A stretch of DNA of 64,000 nucleotides from Chengkuizengella sediminis (GTDB lineage Bacteria; Bacillota; Bacilli; Paenibacillales; KCTC-33759), in assembly GCF_010078385.1 (NCBI RefSeq), contig NZ_SIJC01000006.1, forward strand, positions 62,001-126,000, read 5' to 3'. Below are positions 7,931-17,437 of this stretch, in pieces (within the stretch, counting starts at the first letter, position 1; the number at the start of each line of letters is the position of its first letter). The notes beneath the pieces were generated by a model. The model was not told the origin of the DNA. It did not search any database and was given only the letters and a program-made list of their open reading frames with translations. The translations under genes were made by a program, and so were the position numbers.

Positions 7931-8330
7931 AAGGGAGCATTTTGATAAAAAAGAAGATATACCAGCTAATAAGAATTTAAACAGATATGGTAATATTAGT
8001 GTCTACTTATTAGAGGTGATCAGTATGTACGAAAAAGAGCTAAAAGAGTTAATCGAAGAAAACAGTGTCTACAAATTAAAAGGAGCTTCAGATTTTAAAA
8101 AAAGAGAAATTGAAGATAAATTGAATGTTAGTTACCTGATAGATATAAATGGATATTAACTGAATAGGGTTCAGTTAGTTTTGAAGAAATAGAGATTGAT
8201 GGTATAGGTTTAAACAATACGCTTATAAGGTTAATGCTAAATTAGGCTGATAGTAATTCTTAATTTATATAAATAGTATGTTTTATTATTTTTTTTAGGA
8301 AGGAGATTTCTCAGAAAGTGGATTTTAAAA
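7931..8330 (+). pseudogene. Decayed, internally deleted copy of an SMI1/KNR4 gene unit
   Basis: From 7931 the DNA matches 34555 onward almost base for base, including the leader, the site AGAGGTGATCAGT and the ATG at 8025 (MYEKELKELIEENSVYKLKG). A lost base and stop codons break the frame near 8135-8160. A deletion then joins AATACGCTTATAAG directly to the sequence after the intact gene's stop. Similarity continues through GGAAGGAGATTT to about 8330. This is a duplicated accessory unit in an advanced state of decay. Confidence 0.85.
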
Positions 8331-8649
8331 ATCATTTGAGACTGTTTTAAATGAAATGGTTTGAGGAGGTTTGTTTGCGGCAAATTAAATCGAAGTTATC
8401 AAAATATATAATACAATTGATATTACCCAAAAGATTAAAGCCATAGATTTACCTGACCTCGCGTTCATCTTTTGGTAAGCTTATTAAGAATTTTTTGTCA
8501 TCATGTTCCGAATGTCCCCATTATATATACTAGATACTAATATGTAAAGCGTTATTTTCATGCTTAATTATGTGTTTTTTAAAATTATTTTCAATTTTCA
8601 GAAGTTTTTTGGTTTTTTCATAAACATCCATATAAGGTTGTAACTAGAT
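8331..8649. other. No gene recognised
   Basis: AT-rich sequence with short blocked frames. I see no R1 copy, no convincing hairpin with U-run and no protein similarity. Confidence 0.4.
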
Positions 8650-8823
8650 ATGAATTTAGATTTTATATATAATTTATCTCACATCATGAAATTACATACA
8701 AAAGGCATAAAAAATCAGGTATCGTTATATGCGAACGATAATAGGGTTGAGAATGGGAATACTGGTGGAAAAAGTTTATTTATAAAAGAATTAAGAAGTG
8801 ATTTTAGTTTCGTATTTAAGTGA
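8650..8823 (+). CDS. Possible 57-aa protein or ATPase gene fragment
   Basis: An ATG frame reads MNLDFIYNLSHIMKLHTKGI and ends with a GNTGGKSLFIKEL stretch that looks like a P-loop. The ribosome site is weak (AAGGTTG). It may be the start of a truncated P-loop ATPase. It ends 39 bases before the next gene. Confidence 0.25.
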   Translation: MNLDFIYNLSHIMKLHTKGIKNQVSLYANDNRVENGNTGGKSLFIKELRSDFSFVFK

Positions 8824-8862
8824 ATAACACAGTTAACTAAATACATGGAGGAGATTAACAAC

Positions 8863-9108
8863 ATGAAAAAGTATTATATTGAATTGCCTTACATTGGAGT
8901 TTTAAAGGTTGAAGTTAACGCAGAAACAGAGGAAGAAGCACTTGAGAAATTAGTTGAAGCAGATAAAGAAGAAATTTTTAAAGGCAAAATTGATGATATC
9001 TCATATATTGATGAAGATTCGAATTATCATGAACAAGTAACACAAGGTAATATTTCATATGCAGTTCAGTATGATATGTTTATAGAAGAAGTAGAGGAAG
9101 ATAAGTAA
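8863..9108 (+). CDS. Small acidic phage-like hypothetical protein
   Basis: An 81-aa soluble acidic protein beginning MKKYYIELPYIGVLKVEVNA. It has an N-terminal beta-hairpin followed by the helix TEEEALEKLVEA, the layout of small phage or conjugative-element proteins of unknown role. The ATG at 8863 is chosen because GGAGGAG lies nine bases before it; an ATG at 8845 overlaps that site. Downstream bases look like non-coding debris before R1. Confidence 0.6.
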   Translation: MKKYYIELPYIGVLKVEVNAETEEEALEKLVEADKEEIFKGKIDDISYIDEDSNYHEQVTQGNISYAVQYDMFIEEVEEDK

Positions 9109-9212
9109 ATGGTGTGGTGGAATGGAAGTAACTAAACAACAATTACAAAATTAGAACATATTCCAGAGTATTGGAATAATTATTATCATTAAAAACAACA
9201 ATTAATATAAGT

Positions 9213-9280
9213 TCTTTCACAAACTGGCGCTTTTCTCTAAGAGGAGTGCTTTTCTTTATGATTTGGACCATATTGTGGAA
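9213..9280 (+). repeat. R1 element
   Basis: Left arm TTTCACAAACTGGCGC, inner TTTTCTCTAAGAGGAG, then CTTTTCTTTATG and right arm GGACCATATTGTGGAA. Both arms are present with mismatches. Confidence 0.85.
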
Positions 9281-9489
9281 GATCAATTTATATACATATA
9301 GAAAGTACGAGAGGGCTATAGAAAATCTTATTGGAATTGATATTTCCTATATTTATCATTTTTATGAAAAATTTTAAACTAACGATATTGATATCCTTCC
9401 TGTATAATTACCATAAATAAAGGCTGACAAACCCTAAATTATTACAAGGGGAAATAATTAATCATTGTTTCAAGAGGTGGTAGAATCCG

Positions 9490-10161
9490 ATGGTAATTAT
9501 ACAGATGATGGAACCAGCAAAAGGGGTATTTCTAGAAGCTTCAAAGGATTTTACATCCTTTAGAAAAATGGCTTTAAAAATGAAACCTAAACTTCGTATT
9601 AAAGAAAAGGATTATTTTTTTATTGGCATTTATAAGGGATACCTTTATGGACTATCTGATGGTAATCTTTTGAAATATCTAGTTGTAACAAATACAGGTG
9701 ATATTGTAAAGGATGTTAATATTACTGTTAGGGTAACGGGATTGCACAATTTGCTATTTCAAGCTTGGCACTTAAAAGAGGATATTAAAGGAACTTTAAA
9801 TGGGAATATAAAATTCAGAGAAAATACTATCCCACTATATATTGAGGCAATAGAAAAATATTTAAAAGCAATTGAACTGTTAATACACCCAAATCTTCAA
9901 AAAGTCCAACAATACAAAGAGGATTTAAAAATGCTGAAAGAAATATGCTATGTAAATCCTAGAAAAAGAAAAAAACTTTCTTACAATACAGAGGAACTAA
10001 AAATACGTTTATACTGGTCCTTTAATGCTATCTTAGAAAGAAAGGTATATACAGAAGAAGATCTAATGAATTTTATAAGAAGTTTTGATGAAAACGGAGA
10101 TTTTAATGTCAATGATGAAGAATGGAAAGATCTTTTTAAAAAATATTGGATTCATTACTAA
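9490..10161 (+). CDS. Hypothetical 223-aa protein
   Basis: A soluble protein. Residues 25-75 look like a small beta domain (DYFFIGIYKGYLYGLSDGN) and residues 105-223 are mainly helical. ATG 9490 follows AGAGGTGG. It is followed 18 bases later by a small membrane protein gene, and the two form one unit between R1 copies at 9213 and 10691. No family was recognised. Confidence 0.65.
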   Translation: MVIIQMMEPAKGVFLEASKDFTSFRKMALKMKPKLRIKEKDYFFIGIYKGYLYGLSDGNLLKYLVVTNTGDIVKDVNITVRVTGLHNLLFQAWHLKEDIKGTLNGNIKFRENTIPLYIEAIEKYLKAIELLIHPNLQKVQQYKEDLKMLKEICYVNPRKRKKLSYNTEELKIRLYWSFNAILERKVYTEEDLMNFIRSFDENGDFNVNDEEWKDLFKKYWIHY

Positions 10162-10179
10162 TAATTAAGGTGATTGAAC

Positions 10180-10605
10180 ATGACTATATTGCAGTGGATT
10201 TTTGGAGTAGGGTTTCTCATACTCTTCCCTATATTATTATTTGTAGCTTTAGTAATTAAGAAGCTATTAAAGTTTCATCGTATTTGTCTAGTTACAGTTA
10301 GCATTATCGTATTATTGATTGCAATTCCAGTTATAGCAGTTGATTATATTTCTGAGGATACTTTTATGATTATTGTTATTACTGATATTTATTTAATACT
10401 GATATTGATATATATCAGCTCTATAATTTCATTAAAAGCACTGAATTTCTATTTATGGAAAATACCATATGACAACGAAAAAGAAAAAGTAAAATTAAAA
10501 GCACAAAAAGAGGCTTTTGAAAAAATAGTTTTTGGGTTTCCATTTTATTTTGGATTAATGATATTTTTTTTTATAATGGCTGCTATTTCATCATTTTTTA
10601 AGTGA
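10180..10605 (+). CDS. Hypothetical four-segment membrane protein
   Basis: A 141-aa protein with hydrophobic segments at about residues 4-25, 34-54, 63-88 and 118-140, and a charged cytoplasmic stretch EKEKVKLKAQKEAFEK before the last. ATG 10180 is used with site TAAGGTGAT; an upstream in-frame TTG at 10174 overlaps it. It is probably cotranscribed with the preceding gene. Confidence 0.6.
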   Translation: MTILQWIFGVGFLILFPILLFVALVIKKLLKFHRICLVTVSIIVLLIAIPVIAVDYISEDTFMIIVITDIYLILILIYISSIISLKALNFYLWKIPYDNEKEKVKLKAQKEAFEKIVFGFPFYFGLMIFFFIMAAISSFFK

Positions 10606-10690
10606 TTTTTGGTCTTAATGGGTAATTTAATCTAAGTATATAACTATCAGGGGCTTGAATTGAAGAACAGGAAAAAGAACATAAGTTATT

Positions 10691-10760
10691 CGTTATTCAG
10701 AATAGAGCGCTATCTTTTATGTGCGCATTTCTTTATGACTTGGGTCATATTGTGGAGGAA
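10691..10760 (+). repeat. R1 element, degenerate
   Basis: CGTTATTCAGAATAGAGCGC stands at the left, TGCGCATTTCTTTATGACT in the middle and GGGTCATATTGTGGAGG at the right. The inner hairpin is altered. Confidence 0.6.
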
Positions 10761-10918
10761 CGTTTACGGTTGAATGATGGTTTGACAGTGGAATAACTAT
10801 TTAGTATACTCTCTTTTTTATATTATATTGAATGAGGCTGAGTAATTATAGAGTTGATAGAATCGATATCAGCAATGCAAATTTAATCTATGAATTTTAA
10901 TGATTGGAGTGGATACTG

Positions 10919-11365
10919 ATGAGCAATCTATTACAGGTTAGAGTAACAGGAATACTGATTGAGAATGGAAAAATTTTGTTAGTTAAACAGAACGTTACTT
11001 CAGATAGAATTTGGTCTTTACCTGGTGGACGAGTCGAACAAGGAGAAACTCTAGAAGAAGCTATTGTAAGAGAAATAGAGGAAGAAACAGGACTCACCAC
11101 GAAGGTTTTAAAGCTTTTGTATATCTGTGATAAACCTGAAGCCTCACCTTCCCTGCTACACATAACCTTCTTGCTTAAACGGATGAAAGGAAATATACGT
11201 CTTCCATCTAATGAGTTTGACAAAAATCCAATAAGTGAAGTACTAATGATTCCAGTCAATGATCTAGTTGAACATGGATTCTCTGGAAAATTTATGAGTA
11301 TTGTACAGGAAAATTTCCCTGACTCAGGTAGTTACAAAGGTTTAAAAACTAATATTGGATTATAA
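10919..11365 (+). CDS. Nudix hydrolase
   Basis: A 148-aa protein with a complete Nudix box from residue 36: GGRVEQGETLEEAIVREIEEETGL fits Gx5Ex7REUxEExGU, with the metal-binding glutamates in REIEEETG. It hydrolyses a nucleoside-diphosphate-linked substrate that cannot be named. ATG 10919 follows GGAGTGG; the longer frame from a TTG at 10904 overlaps that site. A histidine phosphatase gene follows after 12 bases, and a similar Nudix, GNAT, phosphatase series occurs at 58.5-60.4 kb. Confidence 0.9.
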   Translation: MSNLLQVRVTGILIENGKILLVKQNVTSDRIWSLPGGRVEQGETLEEAIVREIEEETGLTTKVLKLLYICDKPEASPSLLHITFLLKRMKGNIRLPSNEFDKNPISEVLMIPVNDLVEHGFSGKFMSIVQENFPDSGSYKGLKTNIGL

Positions 11366-11377
11366 GGAGGTACCATT

Positions 11378-11917
11378 ATGAATATATATGTCGTCCGTCA
11401 TTGCAAAGCAGATGGACAAGAATCTAGTGCTCCATTAACTGATTTAGGTTTACAAGAAGCAAACAGACTCGCAGAATTTCTCCTTACTAAAAATATTGAT
11501 TTTATAATTTCAAGTCCTTATGAGCGTGCACATCGTACTATAGCTCCATTAGCAGAAAAACTTGAAATAGACATCGTATTTGATAATCGGTTAACTGAAA
11601 GAATTTTATCCAATAAGAATAACCCTGAATGGCGCAGTATGCTTCAGAACACGTATGATAATTTAGACTTATGCTATGATGGCGGTGAATCCAGTTTGAC
11701 TGCGATGAGTCGTGCAATAAGTGTCGTTGATGAAGTGCTATGTAAAGAATTTAAAAATATAGTATTAGTATCACATGGAAACCTAATATCGCTTATTCTA
11801 AAACATTATGATGATCGTTTTGGATTTAAGGAATGGGAATCATTCACTAATCCTGATGTATATCTCCTTTCTTTTACACAAGCTCCCCCAAATATTAGTC
11901 GTATATGGATAGACTAA
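11378..11917 (+). CDS. Histidine phosphatase family protein
   Basis: A 179-aa protein of the phosphoglycerate-mutase-like superfamily. The catalytic motif is YVVRHCKADG, with RHC where RHG is usual. SSPYERAHRTIAPL supplies the second arginine, GGESSLTAMSRA the acid region and VSHGNLISLIL the second histidine. It has a good AAGGAGGTA site and is cotranscribed with the Nudix gene. The Cys in place of Gly is unusual but next to, not at, the phosphate-accepting His. Confidence 0.85.
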   Translation: MNIYVVRHCKADGQESSAPLTDLGLQEANRLAEFLLTKNIDFIISSPYERAHRTIAPLAEKLEIDIVFDNRLTERILSNKNNPEWRSMLQNTYDNLDLCYDGGESSLTAMSRAISVVDEVLCKEFKNIVLVSHGNLISLILKHYDDRFGFKEWESFTNPDVYLLSFTQAPPNISRIWID

Positions 11918-12197
11918 TTATATTATAGAACGAATAAGAACTAATTGATTTTCCAAAAGAATTTTTATGATTAGGAAAATCGTTGTAAGAAAAGAATAAT
12001 TTTGAATAATTGCTATTGAGAAAAAAGGAAGAATTCTTGAATTAATTTGGGTTAATTGCACATGTGCCTGAATTTATTAACAAAGTGTACATTCTTTTTT
12101 ATTGATCAGACCAAATAAGCACACACAAGTGATATGGTAGTTACTTAATCTTAACTCACGAATCTGGATAGATGAGTTCGTTAGGAGGGGGAGTTCA

Positions 12198-12575
12198 TTG
12201 ATAAAAAAAGTGGCATCATATATTTTATTATTTATTTTTGGGGTGTTATTGAGTGCCTTTTCTTTTTATATGCCTGCTTTGGGGTATAAAAATATTGAGT
12301 ATATTGAACAAACATCTAGCTATCAAATTACTAATTATAGTTGGTATGGAAAACAAATATATCAGGAAACTTTTGAGGGAGATAATAAGGAAGGATTAGT
12401 GATATATCAAAACCAAAGAAGAATTCAAGAAATAGAGGCTTGGATAATATTCTTTACAATAGCGTCGTTGGTGTTATGGAGGATTAGAGAAAAGAAATTC
12501 CGTATTTATGGCAGTGTCTTTTTAGCGATTACATTTATTGTAATGGATATTGTGTTGGTAAACAAACTCAATTAA
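12198..12575 (+). CDS. Hypothetical membrane protein, TTG start
   Basis: A 125-aa protein: membrane segment 6-29, an outside region of about 50 residues rich in Tyr and Gln, and segments 83-97 and 104-120. The TTG at 12198 follows AGGAGGGGG. It is a single-gene unit before the R1 copy at 12649. Family not recognised. Confidence 0.6.
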   Translation: MIKKVASYILLFIFGVLLSAFSFYMPALGYKNIEYIEQTSSYQITNYSWYGKQIYQETFEGDNKEGLVIYQNQRRIQEIEAWIIFFTIASLVLWRIREKKFRIYGSVFLAITFIVMDIVLVNKLN

Positions 12576-12648
12576 AACAAGGATTTCTTCCTAACCTTTA
12601 TTCACCACAATAGATAAGTATAGCTTAACTATTGGATTTGAAACTGTT

Positions 12649-12713
12649 ATTCAACAAAATGGCGCTTTTCTCTAAGAAGCGTCTTTCTTTATGAATGGGG
12701 CCAGATTGTGGAA
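12649..12713 (+). repeat. R1 element
   Basis: ATTCAACAAAATGGCGC on the left, TTTTCTCTAAGAAGCG inside, CTTTCTTTATGAATG, then GGCCAGATTGTGGAA on the right. Confidence 0.9.
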
Positions 12714-12930
12714 CAAGGGATTTTTGGAACGTACTTAAACTAAGAAGCATTTAGTTGAAGAAAAAAATAAATGTAAGTACGAAAAGAGGTGACTTTTATT
12801 AATAAAAGCACTAAGCAAAATTTGTTAGGTTGTTCAATTTCTATGCATTACATATAATGGATAAAAGGAAAGTTTCTAATAGATTAGATATATTTAATAT
12901 TCAAATAATAGAAATTGAGGAGACTAAAAG

Positions 12931-13002
12931 ATGATTGAAAGAATGCTTATTAGGGGTACGGCAACGATTCGTTCTTTTTTGGGCCACTCAAAAAAAGACT
13001 AA
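12931..13002 (+). other. 23-codon frame over a MITE-type terminal repeat
   Basis: An ATG after TTGAGGAGA reads MIERMLIRGTATIRSFLGHS and stops at 13002. Bases 12953-12990 (GGGGTACGGCAACGATTCG) are the same terminal repeat that bounds the MITE at 15137-15357, so the frame may be accidental. The palindrome ATAAGATTTTT/AAAATCTTAT follows at 13014-13038. Confidence 0.35.
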
Positions 13003-13244
13003 TTTTCTCTTGATATAAGATTTTTTTAAAAATCTTATTTAAGAAAAGAAAGCAAAACCAAAAGAGAATGTCCCTTCTTAAACCCTCTAATTGACTTTGC
13101 TGTTTTTGTATGTGAAGATTTTACCGAACGATTGTAAATGCACATTATCCTCCCTTGGTGAATTCGCATTGAATTCATAGTAACATTTGTAACATAATTA
13201 TTCTTGCCAGCGTCTTACACGTAAAACATACTCAAAAAAGAATA

Positions 13245-14597
13245 TCACCTGAAACCCTTTTTCCCGTCGACAAATCGAGTACCGGTAAACGTAATAGGAC
13301 CAAATAAAAAAACATCCGTACCATTTATACTGGGTGTACTCACAACCACCTTATAAGTTACATTTTTTTCTAGAGTGGTAATGACATCCACAGTTTCTTG
13401 TGAAAATATTTGTCCTATATTATCGTCTCCTGTAGCATCTATTTCTGTTTGCGCAGTATAAATCGGCACATTATTTTTTAATATGGCGTGAGTTATGAGA
13501 GGAGATACATCGACCTGATTATTAGTTAAATGAAAAATACTGTTCAACCAAATGCGATCCCCTGGTTTTAAACAGTCAAAAGTAATTTCTGCCACAACAG
13601 TAGGGCTAGCAGAGTTATCAGAAATCTCTTCCCCCGTACCGGGACGGTTTGCAGGGGTAACGAACTCAAATTGTTTGACTTCTACTTTATTAAACGCTAA
13701 ACTATTTTTCCCTTTGGTAAATTGAGTACCGGTAAACGTAATAGGACCAAATAAAAAAACATCCGTACCATTTATACTGGGTGTACTCACAACCACCTTA
13801 TAAGTTACATTTTTTTGTAGAGTGGTAATGACATCCACAGTTTCTTGTGAAAATATTTGCCCTATATTATCGTCTTCATCCTCATCAATATCTGTTTGCG
13901 CAGTATAAATCGGCACATTATTTTTTAATATGGCGTGAGTTATGAGAGGAGATACATCGACCTGATTATTAGTTAAATGAAAAATACTGTTCAACCAAAT
14001 GCGATCCCCTGGTTTTAAACAGTCAAAAGTAATTTCTGCCACAACAGTAGGGCTAGCAGAGTTATCAGAAATCTCTTCCCCCGTACCGGGACTGTTTGCA
14101 GGGGTAACGAACTCAAATTGTTTGACTTCTACTTTATTAAACGCTAAACTATTTTTCCCTTTGGTAAATTGAGTACCGGTAAACGTAATAGGACCAAATA
14201 AAAAAACATCCGTACCATTTATACTGGGTGTACTCACAACCACCTTATAAGTTACATTTTTTTCTAGAGTGGTAATGACATCCACAGTTTCTTGTGAAAA
14301 TATTTGCCCTATATTATCGTCTCCTGTACCATCAATTTCTGTTTGCGCAGTATAAATCGGCACATTATTTTTTAATATGGCATGATCTATGATAGGTTCT
14401 TCTCCAGACTGATTATTAGTTAAATGAAAAATACTGTTCAACCAAATGCGATCCCCTGGTTTTAAACAGTCAAAAGTAATTTCTGCCACAACAGTAGGGC
14501 TAGCAGAGTTATCAAAAATCTCTTCCCCCGTACCGGGACGATTTGCAGGGGTAACGAACTCAAATTGTTTGACTTCTATTTTATTATTAAAAGGCAT
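13245..14597 (-). CDS. Protein of three near-identical 149-aa repeats
   Basis: A 450-aa protein. Each unit begins VEVKQFEFVTPAN and continues VVAEITFDCLKPGDRIWLNS, HLTNNQ, HAILKNNVPIYTAQT and SINGTDVFLFGPITFTGTQF; units start near residues 5, 154 and 303. The DNA period is 447 bp and the copies are almost identical, so the duplication is recent or kept even by gene conversion. The units look beta-rich, and one Cys per unit is conserved. There is no signal peptide. A spore-surface or coat role is possible since CATATATAA, close to a sigma-K -10 box, lies upstream; this is inference. The site GAGGTGGGA is strong. Confidence 0.75.
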   Translation of the reverse strand: MPFNNKIEVKQFEFVTPANRPGTGEEIFDNSASPTVVAEITFDCLKPGDRIWLNSIFHLTNNQSGEEPIIDHAILKNNVPIYTAQTEIDGTGDDNIGQIFSQETVDVITTLEKNVTYKVVVSTPSINGTDVFLFGPITFTGTQFTKGKNSLAFNKVEVKQFEFVTPANSPGTGEEISDNSASPTVVAEITFDCLKPGDRIWLNSIFHLTNNQVDVSPLITHAILKNNVPIYTAQTDIDEDEDDNIGQIFSQETVDVITTLQKNVTYKVVVSTPSINGTDVFLFGPITFTGTQFTKGKNSLAFNKVEVKQFEFVTPANRPGTGEEISDNSASPTVVAEITFDCLKPGDRIWLNSIFHLTNNQVDVSPLITHAILKNNVPIYTAQTEIDATGDDNIGQIFSQETVDVITTLEKNVTYKVVVSTPSINGTDVFLFGPITFTGTRFVDGKKGFR

Positions 14598-14988
14598 GTT
14601 ATCATCCCACCTCTTTTCTTTGTTATTTGTTAGTTTTATTTTTTATATATGCAGAAAAGGAGTATGTGAACGATGAACGATTTTGACCCTTAGGGTCACA
14701 CCCATTATTTCTGCTTATATAAATTTATCCATTATATTATATTTATATGAAACGTAAAGGATTAACGTATGGTCGTCTGTAATGATTCTTAAAAAAAGGG
14801 CTATGTGCATTTATTCTGATTCAAACTGGAGATCATTTGGGAGTTATATTTCTTTACAGAAGATGTCTTCCGTTAACTTATAAGTTGTTATGCAATGAAG
14901 TTTTTTGTGATAGAGAGATGATAATATTTGTAGGAGAAGACTCTAACATTCAAGATTTATTATAAAACATAACTATAGTAATTATAGT
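14598..14988. other. No gene recognised
   Basis: The first 80 bases hold the ribosome site and promoter region of the repeat-protein gene. The rest is AT-rich with no supported gene. Confidence 0.4.
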
Positions 14989-15136
14989 TATTCAACAATC
15001 TGGCGCGATTATGGAATAACATGGTAGAAAATAATCAACCTTTTTTATAAAAAACTAGTAGTTAATATCTAATTTAGAATTCATTTCGATCGATCTTTCT
15101 TTCAAAATGGATTCTTTTTGTTTGACATAGAATATA
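14989..15136 (+). repeat. Long R1 variant (R1-L), cut by a MITE
   Basis: It starts with TTATTCAACAATCTGGCGCG, then ATTATGGAATAACATG, ATCAACCTTTTTTATAA and the hairpin TTTCGATCGATCTTTCTTTCAAAATGGATTC, ending at TAGAATATA, where the MITE begins. The right arm is absent. Confidence 0.75.
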
Positions 15137-15357
15137 GGGGTATGGCAAGAATTACTTCTTTTTTGAGCCACTCACAAATATTCAGTGAAAAATGACTTAG
15201 TTTTTAGCTTTATTTGAGTTCTGCGCTACTTTTTTTAGCAGTTAGAGACTTAATTTTTAAATTAATAAACTTAATATTACTTAAAAGTGTCACATAAGAC
15301 ATGTTATATGAAATTTTTTTCAAGTGGCTCTAAAAGTAAGAATTCTTGCCGTACCCC
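15137..15357. mobile_element. MITE of 221 bp with 35-36-bp terminal inverted repeats
   Basis: The left end GGGGTATGGCAAGAATTACT runs to GAGCCACT at 15172. The right end, read on the other strand from 15357, is GGGGTACGGCAAGAATTCTT running to GAGCCACT. The interior has no coding frame. Single copies of the same end occur at 12953 and on the minus strand near 56421-56463. It likely depends on a transposase elsewhere. Confidence 0.8.
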
Positions 15358-15376
15358 ATTTTCAATATAACAGTGA

Positions 15377-15784
15377 TTATGACTTAATAATTATTAACTG
15401 GCTTTCAAGGAAAGTATAGCCTGGTGCTGGTTTAGGAGGACCCATGTCACTTTCAATAGCAAAAGTATTTACAATACAATTTTTACTAGCGTTTGTTTTG
15501 TCAATTTGCATCTCATAATGTGGTATGTTCATTACATTAAAAGTAAATGTACGAAGTTGTCCTCCAGGAATATTAAAACATTCTGTCGTTAATACCTGAT
15601 TGCCCGTTGGTGTCCATTGTATAAGTTCAACTATTATATTACATACTTTTGAATCACGATTTATCATTGCAAGATGAGCATAGTTAGCACCTATATCACT
15701 GTTTGGACTTAATGCACCAGTAGAAAGTATTTTTTCTTTGCAATAATCTTTCGAAAAGGTAAGAGGGTTTGGAGTCATTTGCAT
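15377..15784 (-). CDS. Hypothetical 135-aa protein
   Basis: A soluble, probably beta-sandwich protein with four Cys residues (DYCKEK, KVCNII, TECFNI, KNCIVN). ATG follows a strong AGGAGGTGT. It stands alone on the minus strand beside the MITE. The size and fold type would suit a spore or surface protein, but no family is recognised. Confidence 0.65.
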   Translation of the reverse strand: MQMTPNPLTFSKDYCKEKILSTGALSPNSDIGANYAHLAMINRDSKVCNIIVELIQWTPTGNQVLTTECFNIPGGQLRTFTFNVMNIPHYEMQIDKTNASKNCIVNTFAIESDMGPPKPAPGYTFLESQLIIIKS

Positions 15785-16018
15785 ACACCTCCTTTATTTT
15801 TTCTTTCCCCCTTTACCTTTATATGCAAAACTAAGTTCTTCTGTATGTACTTCTATCTATTAAAAAGAAAAAATTCCACGAATGTCCCTGTATCAATGTG
15901 TCATTTAAACTCATATGTTTAACAATTATATTAGAGCAACCTATTAATCCTCCTATATTTACCTGTCAAAAAGTGCAGATAGATATTGTATGATTAGATT
16001 GGTAGAGGGGGTGAGTTA

Positions 16019-16519
16019 TTGAAAAAATCATCACTAATAATCAGTTTTATACTCTTATTATTAATAACTAATAGTATTACTCTTGTAGTTGCTAAATTTT
16101 CAACTGATGTGGATACAGATCATGACCTTTATCGAGAAAAGAGATCTTTGGCAAAATTTTCTGTACAAGAAATGAAGGATTTAATATCTTTATACGAAAG
16201 TGCTTCTAGTGAAAATCAAGATGATGATATTTTATATGACTTATTGAATGAAGAGATTATTCCAAATTATTTTATTCATTTACAAAATTTACGAGGTCTT
16301 AATTCTCCAGAGTCAGTTGAAGTTAGAAGTTTGCATAGGTTGTTTATGGACACAATTGAAACTCCATATCATGCATTTACTAAAATAAAAAAAGCAATTG
16401 AAGATAAAGATTTAGAGCTTAAAAGTCAAGCAATTGAAGAATTAGAAGAAGTAGAAGAGTTAATAAATGAATACAATAAAAAAAGTGATTATTTATACAA
16501 TCGATATGGTCCTGGATAG
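16019..16519 (+). CDS. Secreted helical protein, TTG start
   Basis: A 166-aa protein. KKSSLIISFILLLLITNSI is a signal peptide or N-terminal anchor (residues 2-25); there is no lipobox Cys. The rest is acidic and helical (EELEEVEELINEYNKK). TTG 16019 follows AGAGGGGGTGAG. A terminator follows at 16561. Function unknown; it may act at the cell surface. Confidence 0.65.
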   Translation: MKKSSLIISFILLLLITNSITLVVAKFSTDVDTDHDLYREKRSLAKFSVQEMKDLISLYESASSENQDDDILYDLLNEEIIPNYFIHLQNLRGLNSPESVEVRSLHRLFMDTIETPYHAFTKIKKAIEDKDLELKSQAIEELEEVEELINEYNKKSDYLYNRYGPG

Positions 16520-16560
16520 ACATACATAGTTCCATATAATTATAGCAGACAACAGTCGAA

Positions 16561-16592
16561 CACCTTCCACATTAATGTGAGGGTGCTTTTCT
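16561..16592 (+). terminator. Terminator
   Basis: The hairpin CACCTTCCACAT/ATGTGAGGGTG is followed by CTTTTC. Confidence 0.7.
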
Positions 16593-16831
16593 ATGTATTG
16601 CTAAAAACAAACCAAAATTCACGGATTATTCAAACATATTGAGGTATATAGCGAGATAAACGAAAACTATATGAGGTATGTCCATTTTATATAAATGTAC
16701 CAAATAAATCTCTCCCTTCAAATATATGGTTTTATTATACTAACGAATATTCTAATAAATCATATTGAATGTGAAAATAACCATGATAGAAATAGATCAA
16801 TAGAATATACATCGTGCCTTGCTTAGTTTAT

Positions 16832-16862
16832 TTTCAACAATATGGCACATTTCTGGAAGAAG
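16832..16862 (+). repeat. R1 left arm only
   Basis: TTTCAACAATATGGCACATT followed by TCTGGAAGAAG. No right arm follows. It lies before a broken Nudix gene. Confidence 0.55.
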
Positions 16863-16983
16863 ACATATAAAGCTGTTTTCGTTAAGTTTGTTACTCATAA
16901 GCAAAGGATTTAAAAAGAATTATATTACTATATAGGTAAAATTCTAACAACAGGCGGATTTTGTTGAAAAAGGGGGAATAAAG

Positions 16984-17129
16984 TTGGCTTTTAATGCTAC
17001 TTTTAGATTTGGCGCTCACGCTATAATATTTAATTCGGAGGTAATGTTCTCCTATTAAAAAGAACATACGGAAATAAAGGATGGGGCTTACCAGGCGTGA
17101 GTGTTGAGCCTATACAAGAAATTAAATGA
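16984..17129 (+). pseudogene. Truncated, frameshifted Nudix hydrolase gene
   Basis: A TTG after AAGGGGGAAT reads MAFNATFRFGAHAIIFNS, then frameshifts near 17040. The other frame continues NVLLLKRTYGNKGWGLPG, the start of a Nudix domain, and stops at 17129 before the Nudix box is complete. Both the shift and the missing C-terminal two thirds make it non-functional. Confidence 0.75.
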
Positions 17130-17229
17130 TCAAACTTTTTTATAAAGCTACAATAGCTTACGAAAACTAAATGACTCAAATAATTATGTATTTCATATAA
17201 AGGTTATTTTTTAGGTGGTTCATTGGTTT

Positions 17230-17400
17230 CTTAAAGTTTAAAAATTATCAATCTTTTTTTTAAAAACTAACTCCACATCAAAACCGAACCAACGTATTTT
17301 GATCAATCTTTGTTCAAAATATGTTGGTTTCTTTTATTATAAAATCAACGTTTGTAGCATACTTTTGATCAAACATTATTTCAAGGCTACAAAAATCGTG
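17230..17400 (+). repeat. R1-L internal part, diverged
   Basis: ATTATCAATCTTTTTTTTAA, the hairpin CAACGTATTTTGATCAATCT with GTTCAAAATATGTTGG, and TTTTGATCAAACATTATTTCAA follow the order of the R1-L interior at 45600-45765. Confidence 0.55.
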
Positions 17401-17437
17401 ATAAAGGCTGGCTAATTCATGCAAGGTTCCTGAACTT

